From Anastrepha obliqua (Eukaryota; Arthropoda; Insecta; Diptera; Tephritidae): a stretch of DNA of 64,000 nucleotides. The position numbers were made by a program, and so were the translations under genes. Location: positions 93,255,784 to 93,319,783 of the forward strand of contig NC_072893.1 of assembly GCF_027943255.1 (NCBI RefSeq), given 5' to 3'. The stretch's first letter is position 1. Each line of letters begins with the position of its first letter. Shown in pieces: positions 21,516 through 32,943 of this stretch. The notes under the pieces are model-generated. The model was not told the DNA's origin, searched no databases, and saw only the letters and a list, made by a program, of their open reading frames with translations.

Positions 21516-21670
21516 AAGAAGGCATATGCAAATCCAAATACGTGAATTTATACATAATGTACATATGCGCATATACATACATATATACGCTCACTTAAGT
21601 AGGAGCGAGCAAGATGTCGAACGTTGCCGTTCGTTTGCTTTGTTCGTTCCTCGCTTTCGCTTGCAGTTCA
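21516..21670 (+). repeat. direct repeat module, copy 2
   Basis: Second copy of the module at 20953-21115 in the same orientation. It differs by small deletions, notably in the GC-rich part after GTTGCCG, and runs directly into the GAGCAAGGTAAC minisatellite. Confidence 0.85.
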
Positions 21671-21672
21671 TT

Positions 21673-21800
21673 CAAGGTAACGGCAGTGAGCAAGGTAACG
21701 ACAAATGAGCAAGGTAACGACATATGAGCAAGGTAACACTAATGAGTAAGGTAACTACATATGAGCAAGGTAGCACTAATGAGCAAGGTAACGACACATT
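21673..21800 (+). repeat. 18-bp minisatellite (GAGCAAGGTAACGAC-type)
   Basis: Seven imperfect units built on ATGAGCAAGGTAACGACA. Units vary at the bases after GGTAAC (GACA, ACTA or TACA). One has GTAAGG for GCAAGG and one GGTAGC. The array lies at one end of the composite element. Confidence 0.9.
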
Positions 21801-21870
21801 TTTTCGTGCGTGCAGCCTGGTAAATCGAATTATAAGACGTTATCACGTCAAAAAATTAGACTGTAAATAA

Positions 21871-22620
21871 AGAGCAAAATTCATTCAAAAGGAAACATTT
21901 CTGGAGCAAAAGTCATGAATTTTGTATGGGATATCATCCAAAATGAATTTCAAACCAAGAAATCAATAAATACGGGTATCGTTACGTAACTACAATATTC
22001 ACCTCAGCTTCGGCTGATATTTTCTCTTTCCAGAACCCAACCTACTATGTACTTCGAAACACCCAATTGCCGTCGATATAAGACTTAAAAGCATATTTGC
22101 GGCGAGAACGGAAGTCGATTTCGGAATAAGTGCTTAGAAAATTTTGATTAAATTTGTAATAAAATTTAATAAACAATTTGAATGAATAAAAAATATTTTT
22201 TACTTTTTTTACCAATACCCGGTACTTTTTCGACAGAATGTACTTGTGTATAAAAACTCATTAAGTAAATTCACTTCACTGTCTTGAAAACTGATTGTGC
22301 GTTCATTGGTCCATCAGCAACACTTTCTTTACTTGGCTATGACAATGCCTTTGCAATTCCGCAGCAATTCCCTTAGGCAATTCTATATAGCCGTCTTTAC
22401 GGTTGAAGTGAGTTTGAAGTGAGTTTTAAGTGGCGCGTGAATACTTTCATCTACGAATAAGCAAAAGACTCCATATTAAAAAATATTTCAATTAAGAAAA
22501 AAAAGCTTCAGAAGAATTTCACTCTTACCAAGTAAACTGTTAGAGACTCAAAAAAATTTTGCATATCACTTTATTTAAACAATCGATTTCCAGTAAAGTG
22601 TAAAGTGTAGCAGCAGTGAC
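21871..22620. other. upstream region of the host gene
   Basis: No coding or repeat family is recognised. This is the flank before the TATA box at 22629 and may hold control elements, but no defined site can be named. Confidence 0.4.
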
Positions 22621-22628
22621 AAGCTCGG

Positions 22629-22635
22629 TATAAAA
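22629..22635 (+). promoter_or_regulatory. TATA box of the host gene
   Basis: TATAAAA lies 140 bases before the start codon at 22769. Transcription would be expected to start about 30 bases downstream, near 22660, leaving a 5' untranslated region of about 110 bases. Confidence 0.6.
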
Positions 22636-22768
22636 CCTTTGACCAGCAGCGGTACATGAGCATTAGCGCAACGGGTGTAGCGCTGTCTAAACCGACGATA
22701 GCCGAGTGCGCCAGATTGTGGCGGCAAAGGATAATTTGGATCAAATTAATAGTTCAATTATAGTGAAA

Positions 22769-23392
22769 ATGTTGCTGCTGAATCTGTTATTTATAGCCAT
22801 AGCATCACAAACATTTGTGGCAGGTAAGTGCTGTAAAAGCTATAAAAGATAAATAAATTTACCTAATGTTCCCGTTCGCATTATAGCGGCGCCTAAGCGG
22901 AAAGCGACGGATGAGCGTGTCGCTGCAGTATTTGTTAAGGATAGCGAAAATGGTCAGCTGCGCTTTCTCACTAGCACCAATTCTGTTAATCAGCTGATTA
23001 CCCAGAAACAGGATCTGCTCGAACAATTGCGGCCATCAAATGGCAACAACAATAACATTACACCTATATATATAGACTTGAATGGCGGCACGACAAGCAC
23101 ATCACCCACACTCAGTACCAGTAATAGCAATTCTGCAATCCTGGCAGCGGCTGCTTCCAGTTCCGCACCGATTAACGCTGTACTGCCGCAAATTGTGGGA
23201 CAAGCCGTGGCGGGAGGAGCAAGTAGCTCAAGCACAGGTACTGGCACTTCCTCAACTAATCGTTTCCGTCGGCGTGGCAACAAGCGTCGTCGAGTCAATG
23301 TCAATTCGAATAAACGGCGACGTCGACGTCGCCCTGCGAAGAAGAATCAGAGGAAGCCACAAGTTGTTGTGGTGCGACCCCAGCGGGGTTAA
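22769..23392 (+). CDS. predicted secreted protein with Arg/Lys-rich tail, two exons
   Basis: Exon 1 is 22769-22823 and exon 2 is 22887-23392, joined across a 63-base intron with GTAAGT donor (22824) and TTATAG acceptor (ending 22886). The product is 186 residues. Residues 1-19 are a clear signal peptide (MLLLNLLFIAIASQTFVA, then Ala), so the protein should enter the secretory pathway. A charged segment follows (APKRKATDERV, AAVFVKDSENGQLRFLT). The middle (about 75-140) is low-complexity, rich in Ser, Thr, Asn, Ala and Gly. The last 44 residues (143-186) are extremely basic, with six Arg in a row. Codon use is more GC-rich than the flanks, as in real exons. I do not recognise a family; a secreted structural, eggshell-like or nucleic-acid/polyanion-binding role is possible, but none is shown. 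Confidence 0.75.
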
Positions 23393-23436
23393 ATTAAATG
23401 CTAATATCAAAATACGTTGTATCGAAAAGTAAAAAT

Positions 23437-23446
23437 AATAAATAAA
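23437..23446 (+). terminator. polyadenylation signal of the host gene
   Basis: Overlapping AATAAA hexamers lie 45 bases after the stop codon, followed by a GT-rich stretch (GTGGGTGCC). They fit a short 3' untranslated region. Confidence 0.65.
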
Positions 23447-23497
23447 GTGGGTGCCTCTCAAATATTTTTCATTTTATTTTATTCTATTGTATTTAAA

Positions 23498-23605
23498 ACC
23501 TCCGTGAAAAAGCTGCCCATAAAAACCATCTGCCGCTCGGGGGCGGCATAAAACCGCAGGGTTCTCGATTTGTGGAACAGCACAAAGGCACACACCACAA
23601 TCTTC
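23498..23605 (+). mobile_element. diverged SINE body fragment
   Basis: About 105 bp match the non-tRNA body of the local SINE (AAAAAGCT-CATAAAAA, then CATCTGCCG, TTTGTGGAACA and CACACCACAA). Divergence is high, with an altered GC-rich part (CTCGGGGGCGGC). The head and tail are missing. It is probably an older subfamily. Confidence 0.7.
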
Positions 23606-23710
23606 ACAATCTTATTGAAAGCTGAAATCTGCACGATAATTTCACACACTCGTCAAATACATCGTTGTTCAGACGGCATCAAAGTGACATTTTGTCAATA
23701 TTTTTTGTAT

Positions 23711-24640
23711 AGCGTTTTTCAATAGGTGCGCTTCAACTTTTTTCCGATAGGGAGGGCGAACGACGCAATATTTTTTATTTTTCGCTTGTCATTTGTAAAC
23801 TTCATTAGTATACATTTCATCATGGAACGCTACACACTTCAGCAACGATTGCAAATTGTGCAAATTTTTTATGGAAATAATCGTGCAAATTTTTTATGAA
23901 AATTTATAAATTTTTCAAAAAATCATCTTCAGTGATGAAGCTCAATGGCTTTGCCAACAAGCAAAATATGCGTTACTGGGCAGAAAGCAATCCACACGTG
24001 ATTCATGAGGCACCGTTGCATCCCGAAAAAATCATGGTTGGTGCGGTTTACATGCCGGCGGCGTAATTGGCCCATATTTTTTCGTTGACGAGAACGATCG
24101 CCACGTTACTGTGAATGGAAATCGATACCGCGACATGATAAACGATTATTTTTGGCCGCAATTGAATGGTATGGACTTAGACGACATGTGGTTTCAACAG
24201 GACGGGGCCACAAGCCACACAGCACACGCTACAATTGATTTGTTGAAGAGTAAGTTCGATGAGCGCATTATTTCCAGAAATGGACCGGTCGAATGGCCGC
24301 CGCGCTCGTGTGATTTGACGCCTCTAGACTATTTTCTTTGGGGTTATGTGAAGTCATTGGTCTACAGTAACAAGCCGGCGGCGATTTGTGAGCTCAGAGC
24401 CAATATTGAACGCGAAATTGCTGGAATTTCGGCCGATTTATGCAAAAGAGTGGTCGAAAATTGGGTTCAACGATTGGACTTCGTAAAACATGCACGCGGT
24501 GGTCATGCAAAAGAAATCGAATTTCATACTTAAATGTATATGTTCAAACTCGATAATAAAAAATTAGTTAAAAAAGTCAAACCGTTTGTGTTTTATTCAA
24601 AAAAAAAAAAAAAGTTGAAGCGTTCTTACTGAAAAACGCT
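23711..24640 (+). mobile_element. DD41D mariner with TIRs, internally deleted
   Basis: A 930-bp element is bounded by 27-bp inverted repeats (23711-23737 and 24614-24640) that agree at 23 positions and start AGCGTTTTTCA. An N-terminal start (MERYTLQQRLQIVQIFYG from 23822) is cut short, and the frame resumes in the catalytic domain near 23922 (IIFSDEAQ). A duplicated GTGCAAATTTTTTATG marks the deletion junction. One missing base near 24040 (ATGGTTGGTGCGG, where family members have an extra T) shifts the frame. The last 140 residues (24111-24533) are open and contain WFQQDGATSHTA and WPPRSCDLTPLDYFLWG, with 41 residues between the aspartates. It is a nonautonomous deletion derivative. Confidence 0.9.
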
Positions 24641-25780
24641 TTATATTAGTGATATATTGCCGTTCTTAGTTTTTTCGTAAAAAACCGATTCACCGCTAGA
24701 CGAAACCGCCAGACGATCCATTCTGTTAAATGCTGAGAGCCGGCTAACGGTCTGATATTTGCCACACCATTAAAATTCTTTTCACCAATGTCACTCTCCA
24801 CGTCCCTTTCGTTAAGTTTTCGCAACGTCTGTTCGTCAAGTCAGGGTTTCCGTTAAGGGTCACTGGGCAGAGGAGATAATTCACAAAAGAGACTAGTCTA
24901 ATTTTATTTTATATTCTTGTTAAATGCAATCCGCTTGGTTTGAATACGAGTATAATCCGATCATGGGCTCCTTAAAAATATTTTGCTCAAGCTCTTGTGA
25001 ATCAAGTCATAAATACTCGTACTAGTCCTCCAGTCCAATTTCATCACAGCCACCTAAGAAAATTTCTGTTCGCGGCTAGTAGTTTGATCTGCGTCATCAA
25101 CGAAATGCACTTTGTTAAAAATTCACAAAGATATGATCAAAGATAGAAGAGGGGAAAGTAGCCAAAAGCGCTAAAAGTTTATCTTTATTTTAGGATAAGA
25201 GTATGTATATATTTGGACCGTACAACTCAAGAAAAAAAACGTTTTGTCAGTGAAATCTGGTAGAAAGGTTAGGCAGAAAATTCACTTGTATCGGCGATTT
25301 GAGAGTATGTATACATCTGAATTAGTTTTTGGGAGGTCAAAAATCAACTACGCTTAAATTCAACTTTAACTTTTTAATGCCGGAAGTAAATCAAAACGGT
25401 TAGTGTTAAATTCCTTAATGTGCACTGAAAAATATTTTTCACTAAAGGTAAGTATGTATTATCGGAAATACATTTCTGCCGGGTGTCACCACTACATACT
25501 TTCCTTCCTCTTGATTGGCGCGGTAACCGCCTAACCGATTGTGGATTTGTGTTAAGTGGTACCTTTGATATTTTCAAAACAAAGGAACCCTTCCTCTTTC
25601 CTTTCCTTTCTATTCTCAGCAGGTTCGTGATCGAATAACTGTAAAAGTAGAATATTTGTATCCATTCGTGCATAATAATCTAGCCAGTGGAGTCTCAAAG
25701 CTCCTAGTCAGATTTGGCTGACATCGTTTCAAAAGCCGACGCACGCAGAATGTATTTTTGTTCGAAGCTTCATTTAAAAT
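24641..25780. other. stretch without recognised genes
   Basis: No supported gene. Near 25280-25300 the motif TGTATCGGCGATTT recalls the end of the MITE at 14874 and 41317, so a heavily degraded copy may be present. Confidence 0.4.
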
Positions 25781-25790
25781 ATTCACCATT

Positions 25791-26046
25791 ATCTATATAT
25801 ATATATATAATTGGCGCTTACACCCGTCTTGGGTTTCAGTTTCAAGCCGACTCCGAACGGCAGATATTTTTACGAGGAGCTTTTTCATGGCAGAAATACA
25901 CTCGGAGGTTTGCCATTGCCTGCCGAGGGGCGACCGCTATTAGACAAAACTTTTTCTTCATTTTGTTGTTTCACCGAGAGTCGAACCTACGTTTTTTCCG
26001 AATTCCGAATGGTAGACACGCACCAACCCATTTAGCTATGGCGACC
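25791..26046 (-). mobile_element. SINE with internal deletion
   Basis: A minus-oriented SINE with an (AT)n tail at 25793-25810. About 70 bp of the body found in the other copies (from the TTGGCCGAGCTCC segment to the first part of CTACAGTTTC) are missing. It is flanked by a perfect 10-bp duplication ATTCACCATT (25781-25790 and 26047-26056). The head and B-box region remain, with some changes (GAGTCGAACC). Confidence 0.92.
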
Positions 26047-26279
26047 ATTCACCATTGCCCACGCACAAAATTCATTAAATCTTAAGCGGATTCTCTCTCT
26101 CGGATAATCCAAGGGTAATCACATAGTTTTTTGTTGACGTTCATTCTTCTGCGCCATAGAGTTGAACGACTATGAGGAGTTACCGCCTGTCTAATGGAAG
26201 CGTGACCGGTAAAATTCAAAATTAGATTTCCGTTATTAGAACGCAACATGTGTTATGCAATCTGTTACTTTTGGAAGAA

Positions 26280-26985
26280 GTTTAGAAAGTTTGCGTTGTT
26301 TTTACAAAATGAGTTCTACGTATGAAAAACGACACTTACCCTAAAGAATCAAAAATGTCACGTGCATCTGCAGTAAAATATTTGAAGAAGACGAAGACGT
26401 TCATAAAAAATGGGTGCTATGGTATACTGTAGTTAAAAACGTTGACAACTTCCCCGAGCGACGCCAAAAGGAAAGCTCTCCAAAGTAAGATCAGAATATC
26501 ATTGAATGGTTTGTATCGTAAGGTGTAGCTAAAGCAGTTTTAATGAAAGGTGATGTTGTTAATGTATCCAAAGACACTGCTCTCATTATCGGACATTGAA
26601 AAAAGACTACACGGACTATATTAAATTCAGAACGGAATTGGGCAGACGTAATTTTCACAGATGCCTTTTGGGCAAATAGTTGCATATATCGGTCCTGGTG
26701 TACTGCTGATAATCGACAACTTCAACGAAGTGTTGAGTATCCAATTTAGGTTCATGGTTTGGGATTCTTCTTCGAAAAGCGATTTGGCTGTTTATTTGTG
26801 ATTACTGCGAATTTGAATACAGTTTTGATGAATCAAATTTACCAAAAAGCATTATTACCGTCAGCTGCAAAGATGTTTGGAAGAATTAGCCATACCTGGA
26901 TTTTACAACAAGACGACGACCCCAAGCATCGAATGTGTATAGTGTGGAAAAAGCAAAATGGGATTGTCAAGGCGCGAGTCTGAAG
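26280..26985 (+). pseudogene. Tc1-like transposase remnant
   Basis: Scattered frames match a Tc1-family transposase: ATPKGKLSK in the N-terminal part, NWADVIFTD (first catalytic region), FEKRFGCLFVITANLNT, MNQIYQKALLPSAAKMFG, and ILQQDDDPKHRM followed by WKKQNGI. QQD-x-DPKH is the Tc1 version of the second aspartate motif, distinct from mariner. The region after WKKQNGI, which should hold the third acidic residue, is missing. Stops and shifts are numerous. Confidence 0.75.
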
Positions 26986-27899
26986 ACCCTTTGAGACGAA
27001 CATTGCATCGACCAGGTCAGATCGAAACTATACTCGCATTATAAAATGCGAGACAAATATGAGTCAGTGGATTCTAATCAAAGAGGAGTACTATCCTAGG
27101 GGAGTACCTTTACTCATGTTTTTCTCAAATGCTGAGACTCACCAGTCAAGTTGCCCTCCACTACTTTTCTACTCGCTAACAGCTGTATTAGCAGGTAATT
27201 ATTATTATTTTTTTTGCATTTAATTACATATTTTGTAGAAAATTAAAACCTCATAGAAGATCACTAGCATTAATTACTCAATGGCGACGTAGATTAGCTG
27301 GGCACCAAGCTAATGATCGAACTAACACATCAAACAATCATCATTGCAGCTGTGCAACCTGTACTCGTACACCTATGCGGTTTTCCCACATATTTCCTTC
27401 GCCAGCAAAGAATGAGAAACGATAAGAGTGGAATGTCGTTGCTAATATGCATTGCGTAAGTATAAGTATTTATATATATTTATATGTATATGAGTAGGTA
27501 TGAGCGCAAAACATTTAGCATTAAATAAGCTTATAACCACCAGTGCTGCCATATGATTGCAAGACAATGTAGCACTATTTGGAAGTATAATAGATCTTTA
27601 GTTATTATATAATAACTACAAGATAATACAGGGATCTCCTGAGCAGCCGAAGAAAACAATTTCATCAGAAATTAAAAATCAAATTTTCGTATTTTGTTGT
27701 AAGTTATCTTAATTTGGGGTAAATAATTGACAAAATTTGACTTGACAATTTGGGAAAGTTACCGAAAAGTTTCTAATTAAGATCTTCAGAGTAGCGTCTC
27801 TAGCCCAGGCTGATACTTTTTGTTCATATCTTATATTGTGGCAAGTAAGACTTTACTAATTTGAACTTTCGAAGATGATATTGCGATAATGTTGCTTTA
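26986..27899. other. stretch without recognised genes
   Basis: AT-rich DNA with no recognised coding or repeat sequence. Confidence 0.4.
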
Positions 27900-28055
27900 T
27901 ACATGGTGGCGCAAAATTTATCATCCTGTGGGAATATTTATAAATTTTTGCAAATGGCGTCGTACATCAATCATATTTGATATTTGTGAGCTAACAGATG
28001 CAGTATACAAACAGGCAAGCAATGGAGGGCGTAATGGCCAAAATAAAGAGTACTT
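27900..28055 (+). repeat. three-copy interspersed repeat, copy 2
   Basis: It contains GCAAATGGCGTCGTACATCA and the ACAGGCAAGCAATGGAGG segment shared with 13790-13915 and 47050-47205. An extra leader (GGTGGCGCAAAATTTATCAT) is seen here and may be the element's end. Confidence 0.7.
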
Positions 28056-28229
28056 TATTAATTTGTCGAAATATCAATGGATTTACTTATTTGGTTTTTC
28101 CCTGTGGATTATCTTCAATGGCTTAAAATGGGAGAGGACCCATTCTGGAGGGGAAGTAAATACTGGTATCAGCTAATTCTGCAGATAAATTCGCAACTTC
28201 AGGTGATTAATTTCTAAAAATCGCCGTTA

Positions 28230-29037
28230 TACCTTTACGACGCATAACGCTCAAATAATATTCCTTATTAAAAGTTTGGCCAGGTGGAAGGAATTCATAG
28301 AGCACCACACCACGAAAATCGAAAAAAACTGTCATCATGACCTTTATTTTTGAACGATTTTGATGTGCTCTTTTCGGTCTAGCCTCGCCTTTAGCACGAT
28401 ATTCGCTTGATTGGTCGGTTGTTTCAGGGTCGTAAGCATAAATCCAAGTCTCATCTCCCGTAATGATGCATTTGAGCTTGTCTTGATAGTCTGAAAGCAT
28501 TGTTTCACATACATCAACGCGACGACTTTTTTCCAAGAAATTGAGAGCTTTCGGTACCAAACGAGATTTGACTTTTCGTAATCCCAAATGGTCTTTCAAA
28601 ATGGTTTTCACAGATCCTTCTGATATTCCGATCATATCAGTAAGGTCTTTAACAGTCAACCGACAATTTTTGAGCACTTACTCCTTCACTTTATTGACGT
28701 GTTGGTCATCTGTTGACGTCGATGGTCGTCCAGAGCGCCTTCGTCCGGAACGCCTTCTGCAACCTGCTAAACGTTTCCGCAGCCGAAATTTCATTCCGTA
28801 AACAAAATTTGATGGCACTTCTCTGCTCAATCAAATCAGACATGGTAAAAATCGAAAAATGCACTCTTGGTCGTTTGGTAAACACAAGCGTAAATACGAG
28901 TATATTACTGATAATGACATTCACATGAAAGTTGGCCCAGATGTTATTAACAGTGCTGACAACTCATGAAAACTAACTAGAACTAGAACGAAATTTTAAT
29001 CCCGCGAAGTTTGACAAATAAATTCATCTTACTTTTT
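28230..29037 (-). pseudogene. mariner 5' half (same family as 54.65 kb)
   Basis: On the minus strand the element begins with an end matching the 3' TIR of the copy at 54651-55683 (AAAAAGTAAGATGAATTT at about 29020-29037). The transposase start MSDLIEQRSAIKFCLRNEIS is visible. A small deletion follows LQKAF, then the frame continues with LTVKDLTDMIGISEGSVKTI, the ITGDETWIY catalytic motif, VMMTVFFDFRGVVLYEF and ends after EYYLSVMRR. The second and third catalytic residues and the 3' end are missing. It is a DD34D-type mariner of the group also found fused in vertebrate SETMAR-like genes. Confidence 0.85.
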
Positions 29038-29123
29038 CATGCATTTCAAAAAGCTTTGGAATGTACTGAATCCTAATTAAAGCCATAGCCATAGCCATAA
29101 CTTAACATTACATAAATATATAA

Positions 29124-29703
29124 GTCACAATGGACCTGTCGCGTCCGTTAAAGCAACGCACTTGACGGGTAACTAAAGAAAGGGTGGTAGCATATACCGT
29201 ACGTCATATCAGAAAGCATAACTGTTGGCGATTTCTTCTTTTTGGCGTACGGTAAATTCGGTACAAATGGCAACTTTAAACAGAAGAAGAATTTTATGTC
29301 GCACGAATTTTTATAGGTGGTGTTTTTATTATAATATATCAAACTAAATACACAGATGAATAAAATTTAATTCAACTGAGTAAATTCAAATGCACCGTTG
29401 ACTTTTCGATAAAAGCTCGAAAGATTATAGAAACAGACCAGGCTTAACCAAGTTTAGAAGCAAGACCAAAACCCTTTTCTCCATTCTAGTATTTTTTCTG
29501 AATTCTAAATCCAAGATTTCTTCTGAATAATCCATGTATATCCCGTTCTCCCTCGCACCTAGTCGCACCCACCATTTGACACTAGCATAAATTCTATTAG
29601 AACACTTTTCGGCTTCAATAGGTATTCCAATTTCCACGGTGCATTTTACACGTCAGGACTGTCAAATGATTTGCAACAGTGGATGCAGTGGCCCCATTGT
29701 GAC
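29124..29703. mobile_element. inverted-repeat element, copy A
   Basis: About 580 bp begin GTCACAATGGACCTGTCGCG and end with a matching inverted CAGTGGCCCCATTGTGAC. The interior (GGCGTACGGTAAATT, ACAAATGGCAACTTTAAACA, and AATTCAAATGCACC with CGATAAAAGCTCGAAAG) is shared, with divergence, with 38262-39600. No coding capacity. It is probably a MITE-class element of unknown superfamily. Confidence 0.6.
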
Positions 29704-31395
29704 AGGCCTATTAGAACTGTGCAGAGTATGCCGCAGAGTTTCGTGTGAGTGGTTCAAAACACCAAACGAATGAACTGTAGCAGAAGTTTAGCGGAAAAGG
29801 ACTTAGCTTCACTCTCTTCTGTAACAGAGTTATAAGACCAACATAATTCAATAATAATACGATTTTGCTTAGTTGGTAGTGTTAAGCCAATCTTAGCTTC
29901 CGTTTTGTGCATATTTAACTGCAATTTTTAAACGCATCTGAAGAATTTATTGCATAAGAAGCCTTATTACATACACATACATAGTTAAAGTGAAGTCGTA
30001 GCTTCGCCATTTTTGCTATAGGCCGGTGGCCACTCAAAAACGTACAACGGGTTTAGAATTGCATGACCAGTCGACTATATTGAAATTCATTTAAATTTGA
30101 TTCTGCTCAGGTAGTGCGATATAACGTTTCAATTCAATATGGTATCCAATCTGTTTAATGAAAATTTTTTCACCATTATCCGCTCGATAGTATCTCACTT
30201 TTACCCAGCACAAAAAGTGAACAACTGCGGAAACCTATCAATAAAAGTATTAGTTTCAAACGGAACGAAGTGGCAGCACTGCTTGCAACGCGCTATAGCC
30301 TGCTCATGTAGTAGTAGTGGTTGCTGCTTTACCATACACCTTAGTTGAACTTGGAGCGCGAGCGCGTGGCCAGTAGTTGGCGCCGTCTTTTTAGCCATTT
30401 ACTGGTCGTTGGTTAATATACTCGCTTAAAGTATCGGTTACAGCACGTAGCAGCAGAGAAAGAACCGGCCAAGAAAGCAATGCAATTGCTTTTTTCAACT
30501 TTTATGGTCATTGCAACAATCGGCTAGTCAAGTGCTTCGAGTAAAGTGTTGGCAACACGTCAACGGCATTTATGAGTTGGTTGACACTAATCAAAATCAA
30601 CAACCGCACAACTGGCAGCCAACTATTCAACTTTTTTCCACCTAATGCCATAATGCAAATTAAGTTATGCGGCTACTTATTGGCCACATATACCTACATA
30701 CATACATACATACGTACTTGCACAAATACGAACAAATTAAATGTGGAAATGACTTGCTTGCCACATTTAAATTCATATGCCCATGCTCGTATAGCTGCAC
30801 ACATATTAACACACACTTAGATACCTACATATTTTACAAATTTATGCGTCCTCACTTTGCCCAATTTCCGCTGGCCAGTGGACGAGTCTGTCTAAGTTTA
30901 CAATTTCTAAATGGTGCCTCAACCAAGTTCAAAAACTTTCAATGACTTGGTTGCTGTGGCCGAGCAACTCACCAACTTGTTTCTGTTTAGTTGTTGTGTC
31001 CTGTCTAGTCCTGCTCGCCCACATAATTTGTATACATTTTTGTACTGATTTGATTTGAAATTCATTTGAGTTATTGCTTGCTTCCTGTTTCCTGCGTCCT
31101 TATGGTGTGCACATTCAGTTGCAGTGGACAAAAAAGGTCGAACGTTTTGTGAAACTTTTACTTTATGTATGTATGCATGTTGTCATGTTGGCATGCAGCA
31201 AATAATTTGTTCTTACGATATGGGTGTCCTTGGCATGCTCATGAAGCTTCGTTTTCGTAGGAACCCGCACATCGTCATAAACGAGGAGGTAAGCACGTAG
31301 GTAAGGATTTGTGGTCCAGTTTTCTATGCAAGATCATCTCACCGCTATTTCGGTTCTTTATCCTCCCTAATTCAGAGAGTTTTATATCGTGTGTT
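29704..31395. other. stretch without recognised genes
   Basis: No coding or repeat family recognised beyond short CATA/GTAT tracts near 30700 and 31165. The part 30200-31130 is relatively balanced in composition and has no repeats I can see, so it may be single-copy intron or intergenic DNA. Confidence 0.4.
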
Positions 31396-31399
31396 TTTG

Positions 31400-31800
31400 T
31401 AGCTGCATGAGAACTTTCGATATTGATAACTATGGTTTGATAGCTTAGAATGGCAAACTGTGTTGAGCTTTCTGTTCAGTAAGGCTTTGTAAGTCATCAT
31501 GAATCCGTTACAGCCAGAATTAACCTTCCAAATTGTGGAAATTTATTTTGAAGAAGCTTGGCGGCATAATCGGTCCTTCTTGCTTTCGAAATGAGGAAAG
31601 AGCTGCCGTTACGGTGAATGACGAGCGCTATTGAGCCATGTTGAATAAACTATTCTATTATGAGATTATTTCAAAAATTTAATGAGAGAAACATCGACCA
31701 GATTTGGTTCCAACAAGACAGCGAAACTTGTTATGCGCTCGCTTAACAATCGATTTATTGAAATTATCTACCAGATTACAACAAAAAAGAATTCGATCCA
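31400..31800 (+). pseudogene. DD41D mariner, internally deleted remnant
   Basis: The leader matches 14281-14395. An ATG at about 31499 starts MNPLQPELTFQIVEIYFE, after which the sequence jumps to the catalytic region (GGIIGPSCFRNEERAAVTVN, then DERY and a stop). Further on QIWFQQDSETCYA marks the second catalytic motif, with Asp retained. The third motif is lost. It shows the same kind of N-terminus-to-catalytic-domain deletion as the copies at 1.9 and 23.7 kb. Confidence 0.75.
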
Positions 31801-32940
31801 ACAGTTTAAATTCTCAAACTCTTAAAATACACGCGTTTTATGATTCGTAGGTATTTAATAAGTCGACACAGTGACCCCGAATCGAGAACTAGTACCTAGT
31901 AATCTACTATCTGGGGCGAATTTCTCGACTTCACGTTGTGGTAGCTCAAATATTGCTACTTAATTTTCGAGATGGGCAAGTAAAAGGAGTTGTTTATTAT
32001 CGAAAATGGCTTTATTGTTTTTCGAAATGTTATTCTCGAAGATCAGTTTGCTTTTCGGTGCGCCTGAACCAATATCCGGAACACTTTTTCATTTCGAATG
32101 AGGTAACTACAAAGTATCATATTTGATTATAGCGCTGAAAAACGCATCTTCAGGCGTTGAAAGACATTAAACTTTGAGAATAACCTAGGCTGTGCGGATG
32201 ATTTTGATGGTCAAAGATTAACTTGTTTCAGCCACGGCTTGAAAGCTTGCACTTTCGTGTTGGATAAGATTTCGTCTATTAGTTCCCTTAAAATAAATAA
32301 AAGGATGTATACCTCTTAGAATTGACTTTCCCACGTTCTCTAATTTATTTATTCAAATAATTAATTTCTTACAGATTATGAACTTATTATTATAATGTGT
32401 CTTACAGCAAAGAGTTTCATTTAAAATAATTTAGATCTAAGTGTGGAAGATGCAAAATTGAAAGCCAAATATTTTGGGTATAATTTATGTTCTTTTAAAG
32501 CTCTCAATATAAGAAAATGGGAAGCTTAATTAGTTTTTACTTGCTCCAGAGGGAAGAGAACATTTCTTCGAAGACTTTTTTGAGGAAAAAGAAAATAAAT
32601 GGGTTCAAGATGGAAAGATAAGTCAGTCGCTCCACTTATAATGCCAAACAAAGAAGAGAGTGAAATAATAGTTTTTCTACTATGTAATGACTTTAAATTT
32701 ATTAACAAGCATCTGGCTTATAAGAAGTAGTTAGATCTCCAAACTTCAAAGACAAAGAGCAAAGCGAAAAAAGGTCTTTTTGACGCGTTCAGGCCTTTTA
32801 ATATATCAAGCGTGATCTGGTCTCCATTTCATGATTTTTGATTCTCCACAGAGATATCGAATAGTACGATAGGTACGACTTTTGTACCCTTTGTTCGCTT
32901 ATTCACAAATGCTTGTGTGGAATGGAATTGAAAATTATAT
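31801..32940. other. stretch without recognised genes
   Basis: No supported gene or known repeat. Short open frames lack recognisable motifs. Confidence 0.4.
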
Positions 32941-32943
32941 AGG

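Larger units (their letters stand above)
20560..21870. mobile_element. composite inverted-repeat element
   Basis: The ends are inverted copies of each other: TTAACGTGACAACGTCATAA at about 20584-20603, and the complement of TTGACGTGATAACGTCTTAT near 21831-21851. Inside are two direct copies of a module of about 160 bp (20953-21115 and 21516-21670), then a minisatellite. No transposase frame was found. It is probably a nonautonomous DNA transposon of unknown superfamily; exact termini are uncertain. Confidence 0.5.

Noticed and set aside
23082..23432. alternative frame over the host gene
   Set aside because: It is a shadow of exon 2; the frame with signal peptide, splice sites and basic tail is better supported.
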